Assembly: GCF_035319885.1 (NCBI RefSeq)
Contig: NZ_CP141285.1
Location: 1,550,001-1,614,000, forward strand
Direction of reading: 5' to 3'
From: Altererythrobacter sp. H2
GTDB taxonomy: Bacteria > Pseudomonadota > Alphaproteobacteria > Sphingomonadales > Sphingomonadaceae
Length of the DNA stretch: 64,000 bases
This document shows, one piece after another, positions 59,040 through 64,000 of this stretch. Made by a program: the position numbers and the translations under genes. The notes beneath the pieces are model-generated. The model had not been told where the DNA came from. It saw only the letters and a program-made list of their open reading frames with translations, and searched no databases. Positions within the stretch are counted from its first letter, which is position 1. Every line of letters starts with the position of its first letter.

Positions 59040-60905
59040 ATGACCGACTTCCTCGTGATCGCCTTCATGATCCTGGTTGCGGGTATCGTCGCGGTTCCAC
59101 TCGCCACCCGCTTCGGGCTCGGCTCCGTGCTGGGGTACCTGCTGGCAGGAATGGCGATCAGCCCGCTCCTGCTGGCGCTGAAGGTCGACATCGAAGCGCT
59201 GCAGGTCTTCGCCGAGTTCGGTGTGGTGATGATGCTGTTCCTGATCGGGCTGGAGATGGAGCCGAAGAAGCTCTGGGCCATGCGCGGGCGGCTGCTGGGG
59301 CTGGGCGGCGGCCAGGTGGTCGCATCCACGCTGGTGCTGGCAGCCGTGGCGCTGGCCTGGGGCCAGGCGTGGCAGACGGCGCTGGCGGTGGGCATGGTGC
59401 TGGCGCTTTCGTCCACCGCGATCGTGGTCCAGTCGCTGACCGAGAAGGGCCTTCTCCGGAGCGAAGGCGGGGAAGCAAGCTTCTCGGTGTTGCTGTTCCA
59501 GGACGTGGCGGTCATCCCGATCCTCGCCCTGCTGCCGCTGCTGACCCTGCCGGAACTGGCCGGTCTGGCGCACAATGGCGGCAGCGGCGGTGGGCACGGC
59601 CACGGCGGGGGATGGACCCTGACTGAGGGAATGCCGGGCTGGCTGGCGGGGGTCACCACGGTCGGCGCGGTGGCCCTGGTGGCTCTGATCGGCAACTACC
59701 TGACCCGCCCGGTCTTCCGCTTCATCGCCACGGCACGCCTGCGTGAGCTGTTTACCGCCGTTGCACTGGCCTTCGTAATCGGGATTGCCCTGCTGATGAC
59801 CTTCGTCGGCCTGTCGCCAGCGCTGGGCACCTTCATCGCCGGGGTGGTGCTGGCCAACAGCGAGTACCGGCACGAACTGGAAGCCGATGTCGAACCGTTC
59901 AAGGGGCTGCTGCTGGGGCTGTTCTTCATCACGGTCGGCGCAGGGATCGACTTCGTGCTGGCATCGGAGCGGTACACCGAAGTGCTGTTCTGGGCCGCAG
60001 TCGTGATTGCGGCGAAATTGCTCATCCTGCTGGCGATTGCGCGCCTGGCGGACATTCGGCGCGAAGCCGGGTGGCTGGTGGCGCTCTCGCTCGCCCAGGC
60101 GGGCGAGTTTGCTTTCGTCCTGATTGCCTTTGCGGTGGCGAACGCGGTGTTTGCCGAACCCCTCGCCGACCTCCTTCTGCTGGTGGTAGCGCTGACCATG
60201 CTGGCCACGCCGCTGCTGTTCATCGTCTATGACAAGGTCATCGCGCGGATGTACTGCGGCGGCGCGGCGCGGGACGCGGACAGGATCGAGGAAGAGCATC
60301 CGGTCATCATCGCCGGGCGCGGGCGGATGGGCGGGATCGTCGACCGGATGCTGCAGGCCGGCGGGTTCCAGACCACAGTGATCGACTACGATTCCGCCCA
60401 TCTCGAAATCGTCCGCAAGTTCGGCTTCCGCAGCTACTTCGGCGATGCCACCCGGCCTGACCTGCTCCATGCGGCCGGGATCGAGCGGGCGAAATTGCTG
60501 GTCGTGGCGCTCGACGAGCGGGAGCAGATCGACAAGCTGGTCAAGTACGCTCTCGCCAATTTCCCGAACCTGCACGTCACGGCCCGCGCGATCGACCGCA
60601 ACCATGTGTTCGAGCTGTGGTCCTACGGGTGCCGCGACATTATCCGCGAAACCTATGACAGCTCGGTCCGCATGGGCCGGTCTGCCTATCAGGCGCTCGG
60701 GATCGACCGTCAACAGGCCCAGGCCATGTCCGACGCCTTCGAGGCCATGGATCGCAGCTCGATGCGGTCGATTGCCGAGCATTATCGCCTCGATATCCCC
60801 TACCACGAGAACGAGGCGCTGATCGCGCGGGTGCGCGAGTTGCAGGCTCAGTGGGACCCGGTGCTGCAGGCACAGATGGACGAGATCCTGAAGCGGGGCC
60901 GATAG
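59040..60905 (+). CDS. monovalent cation:proton antiporter-2 family protein (Kef type)
   Basis: 621 residues. About 12 membrane helices (residues 1-400) with the CPA2 motifs FAEFGVVMMLFLIGLEM, ALSSTAIVVQSL, and GTFIAGVVLANSEYRHELE. A His/Gly-rich loop (SGGGHGHGGGW) lies between helices near residue 185. The cytosolic C-terminus has a TrkA-N Rossmann domain: VIIAGRGRMGGIVDRML, VIDYDSAHLE, SYFGDATRPDLLHAAGI. Kef proteins export K+ in exchange for H+, gated by glutathione adducts. 27 bases after lpdA. Confidence 0.9.
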   Translation: MTDFLVIAFMILVAGIVAVPLATRFGLGSVLGYLLAGMAISPLLLALKVDIEALQVFAEFGVVMMLFLIGLEMEPKKLWAMRGRLLGLGGGQVVASTLVLAAVALAWGQAWQTALAVGMVLALSSTAIVVQSLTEKGLLRSEGGEASFSVLLFQDVAVIPILALLPLLTLPELAGLAHNGGSGGGHGHGGGWTLTEGMPGWLAGVTTVGAVALVALIGNYLTRPVFRFIATARLRELFTAVALAFVIGIALLMTFVGLSPALGTFIAGVVLANSEYRHELEADVEPFKGLLLGLFFITVGAGIDFVLASERYTEVLFWAAVVIAAKLLILLAIARLADIRREAGWLVALSLAQAGEFAFVLIAFAVANAVFAEPLADLLLLVVALTMLATPLLFIVYDKVIARMYCGGAARDADRIEEEHPVIIAGRGRMGGIVDRMLQAGGFQTTVIDYDSAHLEIVRKFGFRSYFGDATRPDLLHAAGIERAKLLVVALDEREQIDKLVKYALANFPNLHVTARAIDRNHVFELWSYGCRDIIRETYDSSVRMGRSAYQALGIDRQQAQAMSDAFEAMDRSSMRSIAEHYRLDIPYHENEALIARVRELQAQWDPVLQAQMDEILKRGR

Positions 60906-61173
60906 CCGGGCAGCATTCCCCCGGACGATTCAGGATACGCCTACCGCAAAATCGAGAAATGAGACGGTAACCTTGCAATCGCCTCACAGTCCTATATTTC
61001 CTTAAGTGCGGGATGGGGGCAGCCGGAGTCGGATGCCCGCAGTTGGGGGTGCCTTTGGGGGGTGCCGAACCGGAAAGCCGTGACAGGGTCGCAAGTATTG
61101 CTTCGTGCCGCAGGGCGCGAAGTGGGGTTTGCGTTGGGGGACGACCTTGTCAGGATTTACCGCGTCGCGCAGC
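60906..61173 (+). other. spacer upstream of the two-partner secretion genes
   Basis: 268 bases. It holds a weak promoter-like pair (TTGCAA at 60973, TATATT at 60993, spacing only 14) and a G-rich stretch with a direct repeat GGGGGTGCC. Possible alternative starts for tpsB (GTG 61105, TTG 61147) lie here. Nothing else is recognised. Confidence 0.4.
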
Positions 61174-62997
61174 ATGGCTGCGGCAACAGGCCCACGGGTG
61201 GCCCATCCAAAATCGAGCCATCTGCTGTCCACCGCACTGGTGGGCATCGCTCTGGCCATACCCACGATGCCTGCCAGTGCGCAAACCGTGCCCGCGGCGT
61301 TGGTTCCGCCGACCCGCGATGAACTCATCCCTCCCAGTCAGATACGCCCGCAGGAGGGCCCAACGCTGACGATCGATGGCCAGATGGAGCGGGCACCCTG
61401 TGCCTTGGACCGGGCCGAATACGCAGACATCCGCCTCACCCTTTCCGGCGTTGCATTTGGCGGACTCGATCGCGTTCCGGGCCTTTCCCTGGCTGACAGT
61501 TACGCAGGCTATCTGGGGCGTGAGCTGCCGCTCGCCGCGCTGTGCGACATCCGCGCCAAGGCCAGCACGGCGCTGCAGCAGCAAGGATATCTGGCGACAG
61601 TCGAAATTCCCGAGCAGAACCTGAGTGACGGGGTGGCGGATTTCCAGGTGGTGTTCGGCCGCCTGACCGCGTTGCGGGTGCGTGGCGAGGCGGGACCATC
61701 AGAGCGGCTCGTCGCATCGTACCTTGAGCAGCTGACAGATGAGCCGGTGTTCAACACCAGGGACGCGGAGCGTTATCTGCTGCTCGCGGACGACCTGCCA
61801 GGGGTTGATGTCCGCCTGTCGCTCAGGCCAGCTGCAGGGGGCGCGCCCGGCGACCTGACCGGAGAGATTGCGGTCATCCGTCGGCGGGGTTCGCTTGATC
61901 TCAATATCCAGAACTACGGTTCGCGGGCGATCGGGCGGTTTGGCGGTCTGCTGCGCGGCGAGATCTATGACATTACCGGCATGGGTGACCGGACTACCAT
62001 GGCGCTGTTCTCTACGCTGGAGTTCGAAGAGCAGCACACAGTCCAGCTGGGCCACGATTTCAGGGTAGGAAAGGAAGGCCTGCGCTTCGCCGGTGCGGTC
62101 ACCTACAGCGTGACCAATCCAGACATTGGCCTGCCCGGCTTCGATGTCAAATCGGAAACCCTGCTCGCCTCCATCCAGGCCAGCTATCCCTTGCGGCGCA
62201 GCCGGACTGCCAGCGTCGCGGCCGATTTCGGGTTCGACTATGTCGATCAGGATGTTGACGTGAACAGGATCCTGCTGACCAGGGACCGGGTCAGGACATT
62301 GTTTGCGCGGGTTGCGGGCGAGTTTACCGATGCTGCGAGCGTGTCCCGCGTGGATGGCTATTCGGCGTATGAGCCAAGGAAGCGTTTCCGGTTTGCGCTC
62401 GAGGGCCGGCACGGCATCGATATATTCGGTGCCAGCCCCGATTGCCGCGTCAATCCGCTCGGTTGCATCGTCGGAGGTCAGGCCCCGCCAAGCCGTATCG
62501 AGGCGGATTCCACCCCTTTCCTGGTCCGCGCAGAGGTAGGAGCAGAGTTCCGCCCCACACCAGACTGGACCGTGGCGCTGGCTGCCGAAACGCAGTGGAG
62601 CGACGACGCTCTCCCGGCTTTCGAAGAGTTTGCTGCCGGCACGTATTCGATCGGCCGGGGCTACAATCCCGGTGCGGTTCTGGGTGACAGCGGCATCGGG
62701 CTTTCTGCTGAAATCCGCTACGGCAGCCTTGCACCAAAGTCTGCCAACAAACCCGTAATCCAGCCGTACGTCTTCACCGACATGGCCTGGGCCTGGAACG
62801 AGGACCCCAGCCGCAAGGGGCTCAACCCGGATCGGCTGTGGTCAGCCGGGGGCGGCATACGGGCCGTGCTCGGATCTAAGCTGCAGGGGGACTTCTCGGT
62901 TGCCGTCCCGCTCAAGCGCCCGGATTTCGCCACCTCACGCGGTGACGTCCGTTTGCTGTTCTCCCTGACCGCCCGCCTGCTTCCCTGGAGTTTCTGA
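61174..62997 (+). CDS. two-partner secretion outer-membrane transporter (TpsB, FhaC/ShlB family)
   Basis: 607 residues. Signal peptide ends PASAQ near residue 37. A Pro-rich linker, then POTRA domains (about 90-235: ADIRLTLSGVAFGG, TALQQQGYLATVEIP, LTALRVRGEAGPSERL), then a 16-strand barrel. The conserved FhaC loop motif appears as SIGRGYNPGAVLGDSG, and the protein ends in Phe as outer-membrane barrels do. It exports the TpsA partner that starts one base after its stop. Start 61174 gives the best signal peptide; 61147 and 61105 remain possible. Confidence 0.88.
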   Translation: MAAATGPRVAHPKSSHLLSTALVGIALAIPTMPASAQTVPAALVPPTRDELIPPSQIRPQEGPTLTIDGQMERAPCALDRAEYADIRLTLSGVAFGGLDRVPGLSLADSYAGYLGRELPLAALCDIRAKASTALQQQGYLATVEIPEQNLSDGVADFQVVFGRLTALRVRGEAGPSERLVASYLEQLTDEPVFNTRDAERYLLLADDLPGVDVRLSLRPAAGGAPGDLTGEIAVIRRRGSLDLNIQNYGSRAIGRFGGLLRGEIYDITGMGDRTTMALFSTLEFEEQHTVQLGHDFRVGKEGLRFAGAVTYSVTNPDIGLPGFDVKSETLLASIQASYPLRRSRTASVAADFGFDYVDQDVDVNRILLTRDRVRTLFARVAGEFTDAASVSRVDGYSAYEPRKRFRFALEGRHGIDIFGASPDCRVNPLGCIVGGQAPPSRIEADSTPFLVRAEVGAEFRPTPDWTVALAAETQWSDDALPAFEEFAAGTYSIGRGYNPGAVLGDSGIGLSAEIRYGSLAPKSANKPVIQPYVFTDMAWAWNEDPSRKGLNPDRLWSAGGGIRAVLGSKLQGDFSVAVPLKRPDFATSRGDVRLLFSLTARLLPWSF

Positions 62998-62998
62998 C

Positions 62999-64000
62999 AT
63001 GGCCGTTGTCTGCAAGAACCGTACGCACCTGCTGCTCGGCTGCGGCGTCAGCGCGCTCGCCGTTTCGCTTTTCCTCGCCCCGGAACGCGCCAGCGCCCAG
63101 GCTTTTCAGGCGACACCGGTGGTGGTGCAAGGAAACGCCAATATCGATCGTTCGATACCGGGTGCTGATTCAATCGAGGTGACCACGCCGACCGTGGTGA
63201 TCGACTGGACCCCCGCGCAGGACGTTGCCGGTAACGCGCTCGACTTCCTGCCCGCTGGCAATACCGCGACCTTCTTCGATGCCCCCGGGCAGGGCGGCTT
63301 TGCCGCTCTCAACCGCATTCTCCCGTCCACCAACGGCAACGTGGCAGTAATGAACGGCACTGTCATAACGCGGCTGCAGGACGGGCTTGGCAACCTGGGT
63401 GCGGGCGGGGTTGTGGCGTTTTATTCCCCCACCGGTTTCCTGATCGGATCGAGCGCGGTGTTCGACATCGGCGGCCTGATGTTGACGACGCTCGATCCTG
63501 ACGTGACGAGCTTCAACAACTTCGCGGTCGGAGCCGGGTCGCTGAACCTGATCGGCCAGACCGGAACAACGGCCGGGATTACCATCAATCCCGGCGCCCA
63601 GATCATCGGCACGGCCCAGAACAGCTTCTTCATTGCGGCCGCCGCCCAGGTCAATGTGTTTGGCGATGTCAGCATCAACGGCAGCCACGCCTATGTCGCT
63701 GCCGAGCAGGTCAACCTGACCTACAGCAATGGCCTGTTCGACATCGTTATCCCGGTGGGAACGAGTGTCGGCACCGCGATGACGCTTGATGGCAACATCG
63801 GCGGGCCATCGAGCACCGGCGCGGGCGACAACCATCTGATCTATGCCGTGGCCAAGGGCCAGATCAACCCGGTCTCCATGCTGTTTTCCGGCAATCTCGG
63901 CTTCTCGCCCGCCGCCAGCGCCGGCATCGTCAACGGGGAGATCATCCTTTCGGCCGGTAGCGATGTTACCGGCAGTGTCATCGCACCCGACAACGGCATC
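62999..64000 (+). CDS. TpsA-type exoprotein, filamentous-haemagglutinin N-terminal domain (runs off window)
   Basis: 334 codons are inside the window. Signal peptide 1-34 (ends RASAQA). The TPS secretion domain follows: VVVQGNANIDRSIP, NRILPSTNGNVAVMNGTV, NLGAGGVVAFYSPTGFLIGS, and a run of beta-helix-like repeats (GSLNLIGQTGTTAGITINPG, FFIAAAAQVNVFGDV). The NPNG-type motif of classical FHA is varied here. The C-terminal effector or adhesin part is beyond the window, so its role cannot be named. It is coupled to tpsB with a 1-base gap. Confidence 0.85.
   Translation, partial: MAVVCKNRTHLLLGCGVSALAVSLFLAPERASAQAFQATPVVVQGNANIDRSIPGADSIEVTTPTVVIDWTPAQDVAGNALDFLPAGNTATFFDAPGQGGFAALNRILPSTNGNVAVMNGTVITRLQDGLGNLGAGGVVAFYSPTGFLIGSSAVFDIGGLMLTTLDPDVTSFNNFAVGAGSLNLIGQTGTTAGITINPGAQIIGTAQNSFFIAAAAQVNVFGDVSINGSHAYVAAEQVNLTYSNGLFDIVIPVGTSVGTAMTLDGNIGGPSSTGAGDNHLIYAVAKGQINPVSMLFSGNLGFSPAASAGIVNGEIILSAGSDVTGSVIAPDNGI

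Noticed and set aside
58440-60806. A 788-codon minus-strand frame opposite lpdA and the Kef gene
   Set aside because: His/Gln/Asp-rich shadow translation; the plus-strand genes are well supported.

Overview
The window looks like chromosome from a high-GC alphaproteobacterium of the Sphingomonadales, most like the Erythrobacteraceae or Sphingomonadaceae. This rests on gene content and order: an F1-only atpHAGDC operon without F0 genes, hdaA beside a DUF2066 gene, a DUF2794 protein, PhaR, E2 and E3 of pyruvate dehydrogenase close together, and short palindromic repeats of a type common in sphingomonads. Species cannot be fixed by reading alone. I see no tRNA, rRNA, CRISPR array, insertion sequence or phage gene.

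Layout. 1-5.3 kb: the start of lptD (minus, cut by the window edge), then pepA, a DUF2256 mini-protein, holC, a lipoprotein, ndk and a YdcH-like protein; a sulfotransferase gene on the minus strand is broken by one frameshift in a run of six G. 5.3-10.5 kb: purM and a purN fused to a YjbR-like domain (minus), then DUF2066, hdaA, a serine acetyltransferase and a DUF2794 gene. 10.5-12.7 kb: three membrane-protein genes of unknown role, one with its ribosome-binding site inside a strong hairpin. 12.7-19.1 kb: a hydroxyacyl-CoA dehydrogenase-like SDR with a candidate operator, gph, glmU, a small HNH-like protein, a prolyl oligopeptidase and a GNAT acetyltransferase. 19.1-24 kb: ATP synthase F1. 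24-32.9 kb: a membrane-anchored trypsin-like protein, ada, a SulP transporter with a universal stress protein, xerC, hemW, rdgB and rph. 32.9-41 kb: the heat-shock set hrcA-grpE and dnaK-dnaJ, separated by a DUF885 hydrolase, a lipoprotein, a zincin-motif protein and a PCu(A)C copper chaperone. 41-55 kb: patatin-like protein, radA, cvpA, a Fe-S scaffold-like protein, an MFS carrier, alr, phaR, proS, an M28 peptidase, rnr and a stress protein. 55-61 kb: pdhC (E2), an unusual HTH-hotdog fusion gene, a repeat-rich spacer with a DUF559 remnant, lpdA (E3) and a Kef-type antiporter. 61-64 kb: a two-partner secretion pair, tpsB complete and tpsA running off the end.

Most of the window is housekeeping: energy (F1 ATPase, PDH), purines (purN, purM, ndk, rdgB), cell envelope (lptD, glmU, alr), protein folding and RNA turnover. 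Several genes are tightly coupled: holC, DUF2794, the Usp gene, xerC/hemW, rdgB/rph, alr and the GNAT gene start inside or against the preceding stop codon.

The most unusual locus is 55.2-57.6 kb. The E2 gene carries two E3-binding domains and two in-frame repeat copies related to a short palindromic element. Directly behind it an AT-richer XRE helix-turn-helix segment is fused in frame to a hotdog thioesterase domain in which the catalytic Asp of YciA-type enzymes is Ala. That layout resembles the acyl-CoA-sensing repressor FapR and could be an uncharacterised acyl-CoA-responsive regulator. This is inference and needs testing. Start codons were chosen by eye from family N-termini, signal peptides and ribosome-binding sites; coordinates of regulatory sites come from direct reading, without any search or folding program.
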